DNA of 15,976 bases from Eubacterium sp. (GTDB lineage Bacteria; Bacillota; Clostridia; Oscillospirales; Acutalibacteraceae): positions 1 to 15,976 of the forward strand of contig JAIDLO010000198.1 of assembly GCA_029050995.1 (NCBI GenBank). The letters are read 5' to 3'. Below are positions 1 through 6,533 of this stretch, one piece after another. The translations under genes and the position numbers were made by a program. Under the pieces are notes generated by a model. The model was not told the DNA's origin. It saw only the letters and a program-made list of their open reading frames with translations, and made no database searches. How positions within the stretch are numbered: position 1 is the stretch's first letter; every line of letters begins with the position of its first letter.

Positions 1-14
1 GTTTATGCATAAAC
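1..14. repeat. Perfect 14-bp palindrome GTTTATGCATAAAC
   Basis: The 14 bases read identically on both strands, giving perfect dyad symmetry. It lies about 77 bases before the first phage gene, a position where an operator for a dimeric repressor could sit. It is at the window edge, so it may be part of a longer symmetrical element. It could also be chance in AT-rich DNA. Confidence 0.5.
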
Positions 15-90
15 GGTCTATATTTTTTTGCTGTACGGGGTGTTTATGGAGAGTGATTTGCTCTTCAAAATAATCGTGAGGTGAAAACTT
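1..90. other. Non-coding leader upstream of the phage operon
   Basis: This short stretch has no supported gene. It starts with a perfect 14-bp palindrome (1-14), followed by an AT-rich run and then the GAGGTG ribosome-binding site (about 80-85) of the first gene. A TATATT at 19-24 could be a -10 element, but the matching -35 would fall at or beyond the left edge and cannot be judged. Confidence 0.5.
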
Positions 91-423
91 ATGGGACGAA
101 AAAAGAAAACAACAGAAGATGAAGTTTGCGAAGGTTTAAAGCGCCTTGCTTTCGGAGAAATAAAGGATGCAATCTATCTTCTGTTTGCAGATGAAAATGA
201 AATAGCGGAAAAGCTGCCGAGTCTTGATTTATTCAATATCAGTGAAATTAAGCGGCCAAAGGGCGGCGGAATGGAAATTAAATTTTTTGACAGAATTAAG
301 GCACTTGAAAAATTAAGGGACATAAAAAGCAATTCCCCCTCCCAACCGCTCAGCTTTTACAAAGCATTAGAGGAGGGCGCAAAGGGCGTTTTTTCGGGAT
401 ATGATGAGGCGCACAATGCATAA
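91..423 (+). CDS. Terminase small subunit, short form
   Basis: Small terminase subunits recognise viral DNA and load the large subunit for packaging. The 110-residue product has the typical C-terminal part of the XtmA/Terminase_2 type: a helix, then a D-L-F-N-I-S-E-I-K stretch (46-54), a G-rich turn, a short beta strand and K-x-x-x-L-E-K-L (about 70-75). The identification rests on this region, on the immediate overlap with terL and on operon position. Family members are usually 150-270 residues with an N-terminal helix-turn-helix. Here only about 40 residues precede the C-terminal region, and no clear helix-turn-helix is visible. The start ATG has a GAGGTG site 7-8 bases upstream. The DNA-binding domain may have been lost, which would alter packaging specificity. 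Confidence 0.7.
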   Translation: MGRKKKTTEDEVCEGLKRLAFGEIKDAIYLLFADENEIAEKLPSLDLFNISEIKRPKGGGMEIKFFDRIKALEKLRDIKSNSPSQPLSFYKALEEGAKGVFSGYDEAHNA

Positions 424-1672
424 TTTTGTTCCTTTTTCAAAAAAGCAGCTCAGCGTACTTACCTGGTGGTGTAAATCAAGCCCGTATAAAGATAAAAACG
501 GTGTTATTTGTGACGGAGCAGTTCGTTCCGGCAAAACACTGTGTATGAGCATTTCTTTTATCAGCTGGGCGTTTTACAACTTTTGCGACACCTCTTTTGC
601 GATATGCGGTAAAACGATTTCATCATTAAGGCGCAATGTGATTACGCCGCTTATTCCGAATCTTTCGTCTTTAGGTTTCAAATGCGATTATAAAATCAGC
701 CAGAATTTAATTGAAATTGAAAAGGGAAACATCAAAAACCGATTTTATATTTTCGGCGGAAGGGATGAATCCTCGGCTGCGCTGATTCAGGGAATGACGC
801 TTGGCGGTGTGCTTCTTGATGAGGTTGCGCTTATGCCGCGTTCATTTGTTGAACAGGCGCTTGCAAGGTGTTCTCTTGAGCATTCTAAATTTTGGTTCAA
901 CTGCAATCCGGAGCATCCGTATCATTGGTTCTATACGGAATGGATACAGAAAACGGAAGCAAAAAATATGCTGTATCTTCATTTTAAAATGGAGGATAAT
1001 CCGTCTTTATCCCCCTCTGTAATCAACAGATATAAAAGTTTATACAGCGGTGCTTTCTATGAACGCTTTATAGACGGCAAATGGGTTGCAGCAGATGGGC
1101 TTGTTTATCCGATGTTTGATGGCAGGCGCCATATTAAAAAAAGCGGCAGTAAATTCTTTTTATACTATTTATCCTGCGATTACGGAACAGTGAATCCCTT
1201 TTCTCTCGGGCTTTGGGGTAAGTCGGATGACGGCTGGTACCGCATTGACGAGTATTACCACAGCAGCAGAGATAAGGGCATTCAGCTTACGGACGAGGAA
1301 TATTACGATAAGCTTTTATCGCTTGTTAACGGGCGAAAAATAGAAGCACTGATTATTGATCCGTCTGCCGCAAGCTTTATTGAAACAGTTAAGCGGCACG
1401 GGGAATTTCATGTTATCAAAGCGGATAATGATGTTTTAAAGGGTATCAATTATGTTTGCAATGCGCTTAAAAATGAGGAGATATTCTTTTATCCGAACTG
1501 TGCAGATACAATCCGTGAATTCTCCATTTACCGCTGGGATAATGGTATAAAAAGAGATGCGCCGAAAAAAGAAAATGATCATGCAATGGATGATATACGC
1601 TATTTTGTTTCAACCGTTTTAAACAGCAGGCAAGAAAGCGATTGGTTTTCCGTTGCAGTGGAAAGGAAGTGA
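416..1672 (+). CDS. Phage terminase large subunit (packaging ATPase/nuclease)
   Basis: This is the motor that pumps DNA into the prohead and cuts the concatemer. Numbered from ATG 416 (418 residues), the ATPase shows a Walker A GAVRSGKT (34-41), a hydrophobic Walker B ending in LLDE (133-136) and a C-motif region around FNCNPEH. The RNase H-like nuclease carries the expected acidic residues in SCDYG (Asp255), IIDPS (Asp325) and ENDHAMDD (Asp392/393). Both activities therefore look intact. An upstream in-frame ATG at 401 exists. ATG 416 is preferred because TGAGG lies six bases before it and the protein then opens with an M-x-x-F-x-P-F-S-x-K-Q start like related terminases. The gene overlaps the small-subunit gene by 8 bases (from 416). 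Confidence 0.96.
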   Translation: MHNFVPFSKKQLSVLTWWCKSSPYKDKNGVICDGAVRSGKTLCMSISFISWAFYNFCDTSFAICGKTISSLRRNVITPLIPNLSSLGFKCDYKISQNLIEIEKGNIKNRFYIFGGRDESSAALIQGMTLGGVLLDEVALMPRSFVEQALARCSLEHSKFWFNCNPEHPYHWFYTEWIQKTEAKNMLYLHFKMEDNPSLSPSVINRYKSLYSGAFYERFIDGKWVAADGLVYPMFDGRRHIKKSGSKFFLYYLSCDYGTVNPFSLGLWGKSDDGWYRIDEYYHSSRDKGIQLTDEEYYDKLLSLVNGRKIEALIIDPSAASFIETVKRHGEFHVIKADNDVLKGINYVCNALKNEEIFFYPNCADTIREFSIYRWDNGIKRDAPKKENDHAMDDIRYFVSTVLNSRQESDWFSVAVERK

Positions 1673-1676
1673 AAGT

Positions 1677-2807
1677 TTGGGCTTATTTCATAGAAATAAA
1701 AAAGGCGAAAAAAAGGAAACGGGCGTTTCAGCTGTGCAGACAAGCAGCTATTCAAATCATCCGTTCTGGCAGATGAACAGCCGTGTGCCGATGAATTTTA
1801 ACAATCGTGTTTATTCCTATCTTCGGGAAAGCGTGCCTGTAATTGATGTTGCCATTTGCAAAATTGTAAGACTTTGCGAGGGCTTTCATTTTGAAACAGG
1901 CAGCAAAAGGCTGGATGATGAAATCAATTCGTTTTTCAATGCAATCAATGTAGGCGGAAATCAGACGGGGCTTTATTCGTTTATATCAACTTATCTTTCG
2001 GATTTGCTGACCTACGGCTCTGCCGTCGGCGAAATGATTGCGGATGAAAACGGCTTTTATGCACTTTATAACGGCGAGCTGGACGCGCTTGAGGTTAAAC
2101 GAAGCGCCAACAATCTTGATGTTGAATTTTACAACAACAATGATAAGCTTTCCAATCAGGATTTGATTTTGTTTTCAGCATTAAATCCCGAGCCGGGAAA
2201 AATTCTCGGCACAAGTCTTTTGCGCGGACTGCCGTTTGTTTCCGATGTTTTGCTTACAATTTATAACACAATCGGCGAAAATTGGAGCCATGCGGGAAAT
2301 TTGAGATATGCAGTTACCTATAAGCCGAGCGACAGTATGGATTCCGTCAATGCGAAAGAGCGTGCCGAGCAAATGGCAGAAGCGTGGAAGGATGCAATGA
2401 GTAGCAAGGATGCTGTTAAAGATTTTGTTGCCGTAGGAGATGTTTCCGTTAAGGTTATCGGGGCAGACAGCGGTGTGCTGAACAGCGAAGTGCCTGTTAA
2501 ACAGCTTATGGAGCAGATTGTTGCAAAAACAGGATTGCCGCCGTATATGCTTGGGCTCAGCTGGTCTACAACAGAACGAATGAGCTCTCAGCAGGCAGAT
2601 GTTTTAACAACAGAGCTTGAAGCCTACCGAAGAATTCTCAATCCTGTTTTGCTGAAAATCGGAAAAAAGTATCTTGAAATCAACGGCATTGGCTCTGCCA
2701 TAGAGGTTGTTTGGGACAACATTACAATGCAGGATGAAACGGAAATGGCAAAGGCTCGCCTTTATGATGCTCAAACGGAAAAGATTTTAGAGGAGGTTTA
2801 CGCTTGA
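1677..2807 (+). CDS. Phage portal protein
   Basis: The portal forms the dodecameric ring at the capsid vertex through which DNA passes and to which connectors bind. The sequence is a typical phage portal of the HK97/XkdE type: an N-terminal segment rich in aromatic and polar residues, a central alpha/beta core, the L-G-x-S-L-L-R-G-L segment, a V-x-K-T-G-L-P-P-Y-M-L-G-L motif, and a C-terminal helical part with an acidic end. The start is taken as TTG 1677, giving M-G-L-F-H-R, because AGGAAG lies 7 bases upstream. An ATG at 1653 is in frame but has no ribosome-binding site and would overlap terL by 20 bases. The product is 376 residues, a normal length. Confidence 0.94.
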   Translation: MGLFHRNKKGEKKETGVSAVQTSSYSNHPFWQMNSRVPMNFNNRVYSYLRESVPVIDVAICKIVRLCEGFHFETGSKRLDDEINSFFNAINVGGNQTGLYSFISTYLSDLLTYGSAVGEMIADENGFYALYNGELDALEVKRSANNLDVEFYNNNDKLSNQDLILFSALNPEPGKILGTSLLRGLPFVSDVLLTIYNTIGENWSHAGNLRYAVTYKPSDSMDSVNAKERAEQMAEAWKDAMSSKDAVKDFVAVGDVSVKVIGADSGVLNSEVPVKQLMEQIVAKTGLPPYMLGLSWSTTERMSSQQADVLTTELEAYRRILNPVLLKIGKKYLEINGIGSAIEVVWDNITMQDETEMAKARLYDAQTEKILEEVYA

Positions 2808-3772
2808 CAGACGGTTATATAGAAAAGGGCTACACTCCTGTTCAGGATGATTTTGATAAAATCAGGCAGTTTACAAGAACGGATTTTTCAGAAGAAGAGC
2901 TTTATGTTTTTTCTGTTATTCTTTGCAGTAATGATGTAGACAGAGATTATGAAAAATTCTCTGTTGCCGCGCTTTATGAGCTTGGAGAATTATTTGTCGG
3001 CAAAACAGGCATTAAAGATCATTCCATGAAATCTTCCGATCAGACTGCCCGTGTTTTTGAAACATGGGTTGAAAAGGTTGAGGGCAGAAAAACGGCTGAC
3101 GGAGAAGATTATTATGTGCTTCGCGCAAAAGCCTACATGGTTCGCAATGATGAAAACAAATCCTTTATAACAGAGATTGAAGCAGGCATTAAAAAGGAAG
3201 TTTCTGTTTCCTGCGCGATGAATTCCTCCGTTTGCTCTGTCTGCGGAAAAAGCAAGAAAAGCGGAGAATGCAATCATATAAACGGCAGAACCTACGGCAA
3301 CAAGCTTTGCTTCAGCATTTTAAGTGATGCCGCTGATGCATATGAATGGAGCTTTGTTGCTGTTCCTGCCCAGCGGGATGCCGGCGTTACAAAATCATTT
3401 AATTTTAAAAACGGAGAATTTGATATGACAGATATTAAAAAAAGCCTTATCACCGATAAAAACGAGATTGTTCTTTCCAATAAAGAGGCAAGGGAAATCT
3501 GCGCCTACATTGAAGAAAAGGAAGAGCTTGCGGCGCTTGGCGAGGAATACAAGAAAAGCCTGATCAAAGAGCTTGTTTCGCTTTGTGCAAAAGCGATTCC
3601 CGAAATGGACACAAGCGTTTTCAGCGGTGTGGCTTCAGTTATGACAATGAAAGAGCTTTTAAGCTTTAAGAATGCTTTTGAAAAGCAGCAGGCAAAGCAG
3701 AATATGCCCCAGCCGCAGCTTTCATCAGCACAAAAGAAACCAAACAAAAGTTTAAATGAATTCAGAATTTAA
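2804..3772 (+). CDS. Prohead protease, XkdF-like, with Cys/His insert and C-terminal scaffold-like region
   Basis: The N-terminal half resembles HK97-type (U9/S78) prohead proteases, which process scaffold and capsid during assembly. It has a D-V-D-R-D segment, a candidate catalytic His at 73 (I-K-D-H) and a candidate Ser in E-V-S-V-S-C (134 or 136). Between these and the Y-E-W-S-F-V-A-V-P-A-Q segment (about 180-190) sits a CX2CX8CXH cluster (Cys144, Cys147, Cys156, His158), suited to binding zinc. This insert is familiar from XkdF-like proteins of Firmicutes phages. Residues from about 208 onward are charged and helical, like a scaffold. The TTG start has a full AGGAGG 7 bases upstream and overlaps the portal stop by 4 bases. 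Protease activity is inferred from family resemblance. Confidence 0.85.
   Translation: MTDGYIEKGYTPVQDDFDKIRQFTRTDFSEEELYVFSVILCSNDVDRDYEKFSVAALYELGELFVGKTGIKDHSMKSSDQTARVFETWVEKVEGRKTADGEDYYVLRAKAYMVRNDENKSFITEIEAGIKKEVSVSCAMNSSVCSVCGKSKKSGECNHINGRTYGNKLCFSILSDAADAYEWSFVAVPAQRDAGVTKSFNFKNGEFDMTDIKKSLITDKNEIVLSNKEAREICAYIEEKEELAALGEEYKKSLIKELVSLCAKAIPEMDTSVFSGVASVMTMKELLSFKNAFEKQQAKQNMPQPQLSSAQKKPNKSLNEFRI
3425..3772 (+). other. Possible nested scaffold protein from an internal in-frame start
   Basis: An in-frame ATG at 3425, codon 208 of the protease gene, is preceded by GGAG with an 8-base spacer. Translation from it would give a 115-residue charged, helical protein ending in a Gln/Pro-rich tail, directly upstream of the capsid gene. 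Lambda C/Nu3 and several other phages make scaffold this way, so the arrangement is plausible. Actual use of this start is inference. Confidence 0.4.
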
Positions 3773-3783
3773 GGAGATTACAA

Positions 3784-4767
3784 ATGGCATTTGATAATAT
3801 TAAACTTGAAAAAGGACTTTATTCAACATCAAAGGGATTTACGGCTTCTCTTGAAGAGCTTGACCCATCTGAAAATTATATCGGCACAGACTATGAGGGC
3901 TTAGACGCTTATCAGCGCCAGCTTAAAAGATTTGATATCAAAGTATCAGGTGCAGGTTCCGATACAATTTCCAAGTTCTTTAAAACAACAGATTCAGCGG
4001 CGCTTTTCCCTGAATACATTTCCCGTGCAGTGCAGCAGGGACTTGAAGAAGAGGATATTCTTCCGAAAATCATTGCAACAACAACCAATATTGATGCGCT
4101 TGATTACCGCGCAATCGAAAGTGTTCCGACGGAGGAAGATAAGGAGCTTCAGCTTGTCGGCGAGGGAGAACCCATTCCCGAAACAAATATTAAGACAAAG
4201 GAAAAGCTTACAAAGCTTAAAAAGAGAGGCAGAATGCTTGTTGCTTCTTATGAGGCAATCAAGTTCCAGAAGCTTGATTTATTTACTGTAACGCTCAAAC
4301 AGATTGGTGCTTATATTGCAAGAACACAGTTTAAGGATGCGATAGATGTACTTGTTGAATCTATTGGCAGTATTTCAGGCACAGGCTCTGCCGTGAATTA
4401 TGCAGACCTCGTTAAGCTCTGGGATGCGCTTTCTCCGTATAACACAACAACGCTTATTGCAACGCCGTCAGCACTTGCCGATATGCTTTCCATTACAGAA
4501 TTCAAGGATTCCTATGCAGGGCAGACCTTTCACGGAACAGGTAAGATGATTACACCATTCGGTGCAGAGGTGCTCAAGATGAGCGGCGAGGAAGGTAAGG
4601 GTGTTGTTGCGCTTGATAAGAACGCTGCACTTGAAAAGGTGCAGGCAGGCGGCATTTTAACGGAATATGACAAGCTGATCGACCGCCAGCTTGAGCGCTG
4701 TGCAATTACAACAATTACAGGCTTTTCAACAATATTCAGCGATGCTGCAAAGATTCTTGAATATTAA
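3784..4767 (+). CDS. Major capsid protein, HK97 fold
   Basis: This protein builds the icosahedral shell. The 327-residue product has the layout of HK97-fold capsid proteins of the XkdG type: a mobile N-terminal arm (about 1-60), the long spine-helix/E-loop region containing a run of acidic and Lys-rich residues (about 115-150, including K-L-K-K-R-G-R), then the A and P domains with I-A-T-P-S-A-L-A-D and a G-x-G-x-M-I-T-P-F-G segment. Length is close to that of XkdG. An AAGGAG site lies 7-8 bases before the ATG, the best-spaced site in the cluster, which fits the need for high expression. It directly follows the protease/scaffold gene as expected. Confidence 0.92.
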   Translation: MAFDNIKLEKGLYSTSKGFTASLEELDPSENYIGTDYEGLDAYQRQLKRFDIKVSGAGSDTISKFFKTTDSAALFPEYISRAVQQGLEEEDILPKIIATTTNIDALDYRAIESVPTEEDKELQLVGEGEPIPETNIKTKEKLTKLKKRGRMLVASYEAIKFQKLDLFTVTLKQIGAYIARTQFKDAIDVLVESIGSISGTGSAVNYADLVKLWDALSPYNTTTLIATPSALADMLSITEFKDSYAGQTFHGTGKMITPFGAEVLKMSGEEGKGVVALDKNAALEKVQAGGILTEYDKLIDRQLERCAITTITGFSTIFSDAAKILEY

Positions 4768-4795
4768 GCTTTAATTGCAGAAAGGAAGTGAAGCT

Positions 4796-5173
4796 ATGAT
4801 TGATACAGAGCTCATAAAGAAATCAGTTGCCCTTATGGGCGGATTTGAAAAGGAAGAGCTTGAAAAATATGATTCGTTTATTCTTGCGGCTGCATTGAGC
4901 GTTTCCGAATTGCTTGATGAAGATACAGATGAAACGGATGCAAGGGTAATCCGCCTTGCTGCGGCAAAAGCGTATCATTCCATTTGCTGTACTGCTGAGC
5001 ATGCTGATGGTGCAACCTCTTTTACAGCAGGCGAAATAACAGTAAAGCAGGATTCGAGTGCAAAAGATTTTGCGGATGAGTCATTGAACTCTGCCATAAA
5101 GGATTGCAGAACACTTTTAAAATCTACTTCCGAGCTTGATGAAACAAACGGCTTTGCTTTTTTAGGTGTTTGA
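4796..5173 (+). CDS. Head-tail connector (adaptor) protein
   Basis: This 125-residue protein sits where the gp6/XkdH-type adaptor is expected, immediately after the capsid gene. It is mostly helical, with a long Ala-rich central helix (L-A-A-A-K-A-Y-H region), then the short F-T-A-G-E-I-T-V-K stretch, which is typical of adaptor-like proteins, and a C-terminal helix. The adaptor would attach to the portal ring and extend the DNA channel. The start ATG 4796 has AGGAAG 7 bases upstream, and a TTG at 4775 was set aside for lack of a site. Function is assigned from position and fold character rather than from a signature motif. Confidence 0.7.
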   Translation: MIDTELIKKSVALMGGFEKEELEKYDSFILAAALSVSELLDEDTDETDARVIRLAAAKAYHSICCTAEHADGATSFTAGEITVKQDSSAKDFADESLNSAIKDCRTLLKSTSELDETNGFAFLGV

Positions 5174-5509
5174 ATGAACAACAATAAATATACAGTTAAA
5201 AACGGACTGAGCCGGGTTGGCGAAAAGGTTTATCTTAAAGACGGAAATTGGATATCCATTCCGTTTTATGCGGTGCTTTCCCCGAAATGGAGAAACAAGC
5301 AATCAAACTTTGAGCCGAAGGAAACTGAAATCGGCAGGGTCAGTGCTGATTATTATACATATATCGGTCCGTTTGATCATAATATTCTTTCTCTTTCAGA
5401 GGATGCATACCTGATTACGGAGGATGCAAAGTTTGTTTTCAAAAAAAGAGATTGCGTAAAAATGGGAAACAAGGTGCTTTTTTACAGAGGAATTTTGAGA
5501 AAGGTGTGA
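5174..5509 (+). CDS. Putative head closure (stopper) protein
   Basis: The start codon directly follows the adaptor stop, so the two are probably translationally coupled. An AGGTG lies 5 bases upstream. The 111-residue protein is predicted to be beta-rich, with repeated short strands separated by turns (K-V-Y-L-K-D-G-N-W-I-S-I-P-F, then Y-T-Y-I-G-P-F-D, then K-V-L-F-Y-R-G-I-L). That matches the small beta-barrel stoppers (SPP1 gp16/XkdI class) found second after the capsid in this gene order. It would seal the packaged head. No unique signature was recognised, so the call rests on order, size and strand pattern. Confidence 0.55.
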   Translation: MNNNKYTVKNGLSRVGEKVYLKDGNWISIPFYAVLSPKWRNKQSNFEPKETEIGRVSADYYTYIGPFDHNILSLSEDAYLITEDAKFVFKKRDCVKMGNKVLFYRGILRKV

Positions 5510-5516
5510 GAAGAAA

Positions 5517-5930
5517 ATGATAAAGGCTGATTGCATTCTGCATGAATTTTTAAGCAGAATTCTTGATGATCGCTTCTTTTCCGATATTCAGATAACAAGG
5601 GCATATCCCAAAGCAGTTAAGCCGACGATTCTTAAAAACATTGCGGTTGCCGTTGGCATAAAGAGCATAGAGCTTGATGAAAACTCGATAAATGACAATG
5701 TTAAGGCAGGCTCTTTCAGCATTTTTACAGATATTTTTCTTCCGTTTGCGTATGACAAAACTGTTCCAGAAAGCATTGTTTTCAGGATTTGCAGGGATGT
5801 TTCGGATTTTAATATTGTTTCAATTCAGATTTCCGAAATCAAAGCAGACAGCTTGGTTGGCTGCTATGTAATGCGAGCCGTGTTTACATTTAATAATGAA
5901 TTGAGCTTTGGAGGAAATGATGATGAATGA
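5517..5930 (+). CDS. Putative neck or tail-terminator protein (XkdJ-like position)
   Basis: This 137-residue protein is third after the capsid, where PBSX-like phages carry xkdJ or a tail-terminator gene. It has an N-terminal helical part, a K-A-V-K-P-T-I-L segment, then alternating strands and helices including an I-V-F-R-I-C-R-D segment and I-x-I-S-E-I-K-A-D (about 98-112), ending with a beta strand and an acidic tail. This is compatible with tail-terminator folds, which cap the last tube ring and join it to the head. That is notable because no tube gene is present. The gene overlaps the next small ORF. Function is inferred from position. Confidence 0.55.
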   Translation: MIKADCILHEFLSRILDDRFFSDIQITRAYPKAVKPTILKNIAVAVGIKSIELDENSINDNVKAGSFSIFTDIFLPFAYDKTVPESIVFRICRDVSDFNIVSIQISEIKADSLVGCYVMRAVFTFNNELSFGGNDDE

Positions 5931-6024
5931 CGAGAAAGAATACGAAGAAATGAAAGAGATTTCCGAATATTTACGCCTGGATGCAAAGCGGTATGATCAT
6001 CCGCTTTCTGTGGAGGATTCATAA
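5923..6024 (+). CDS. 33-residue ORF at the head-baseplate junction, unknown function
   Basis: I do not recognise this product. It is 33 residues, strongly acidic and helical at the start (M-N-D-E-K-E-Y-E-E-M-K-E-I), then L-R-L-D-A-K-R-Y and an acidic end. A full GGAGG (5910-5914) lies 8 bases before ATG 5923. The ORF overlaps the gene before it by 8 bases and the gene after it by one base (TAATG), so translation is likely. An in-frame ATG at 5920 is an alternative start. It occupies the exact place where sheath, tube, chaperone and tape-measure genes are expected. It may be a small linker protein, or the fused remnant left by a deletion. Confidence 0.6.
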   Translation: MNDEKEYEEMKEISEYLRLDAKRYDHPLSVEDS

Positions 6025-6533
6025 TGATGAAAATGAAATTTAAGGATTTTGAATTTCCGAGCAATCCGCTTTTTGTTAAAACCGAAATGGCGCAACGACT
6101 CAACGAAAGCTCTGTTATAAACGGCGAATGCAATGTTTTCAGCATAGCAGACAGAGCAACGGTCATTAAAGCAGACGGCTGTTTCTGGGGAGAGGACGGG
6201 GCAGATGCTTCGCTTAAGCTGAAAATTCTTATGAAAAGCAGAAAGCCCGGCTGGCTTTTTCTTCCGGACGGAAGCTGTTACAATGCGTATTTATCTTCTC
6301 TTGATCTCAAAGAGGATGCAAAGAAAAACGCTGTTTCCTACAGTCTTTCATTTATTGAAAAATGCCCCGCGAAAAGCGGAAGCTATGCTTTTGCATTTAC
6401 ATATGCAGAGGAAAATGAAAACCTGTTTGACATTGCCTTTCGCTGTGATAAGAAGATAGAAGATATTATGCGGCTGAATGATTTTGCAAATCCCTTTGCA
6501 GTGCAAAAGGGAGATAAGGTGGTGCTTCAATGA
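6024..6533 (+). CDS. XkdP-like baseplate/tube-initiator protein with C-terminal LysM domain
   Basis: The 169-residue protein has two parts. Residues 1-115 are beta-rich, with a F-P-S-N-P segment and a W-L-F-L-P-D-G motif (about 76-82), as in the N-terminal domain of XkdP-like and tail-tube-initiator proteins. Residues about 125-169 fit a LysM domain (N-E-N-L-F-D-I-A, then D-I-M-R-L-N, then V-Q-K-G-D-K-V-V-L), used in these proteins to hold hub or tube parts together or contact peptidoglycan. XkdP normally follows the tape measure, but here it follows a 33-residue ORF. GGAGG at 6012-6016 supports ATG 6024. The stop overlaps the hub start by 4 bases. Confidence 0.78.
   Translation: MMKMKFKDFEFPSNPLFVKTEMAQRLNESSVINGECNVFSIADRATVIKADGCFWGEDGADASLKLKILMKSRKPGWLFLPDGSCYNAYLSSLDLKEDAKKNAVSYSLSFIEKCPAKSGSYAFAFTYAEENENLFDIAFRCDKKIEDIMRLNDFANPFAVQKGDKVVLQ

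Noticed and set aside
46..84. Twelve-codon leader ORF before the terminase gene
   Set aside because: GGGG lies 7 bases upstream of its ATG, but the peptide has no regulatory codon run or attenuator hairpin, so chance is as likely.
1662..4793. Repeated AAAGGAAGTGAA at about 1662 and 4781 as a direct-repeat recombination site
   Set aside because: Both copies are ribosome-binding sites of the portal and adaptor genes, so shared Shine-Dalgarno sequence explains them.
5923..6024. Complete but highly diverged tube or sheath gene at the junction
   Set aside because: Only about 100 bases are available, far below the size of any tube (about 140 residues) or sheath (about 350-470 residues) protein.
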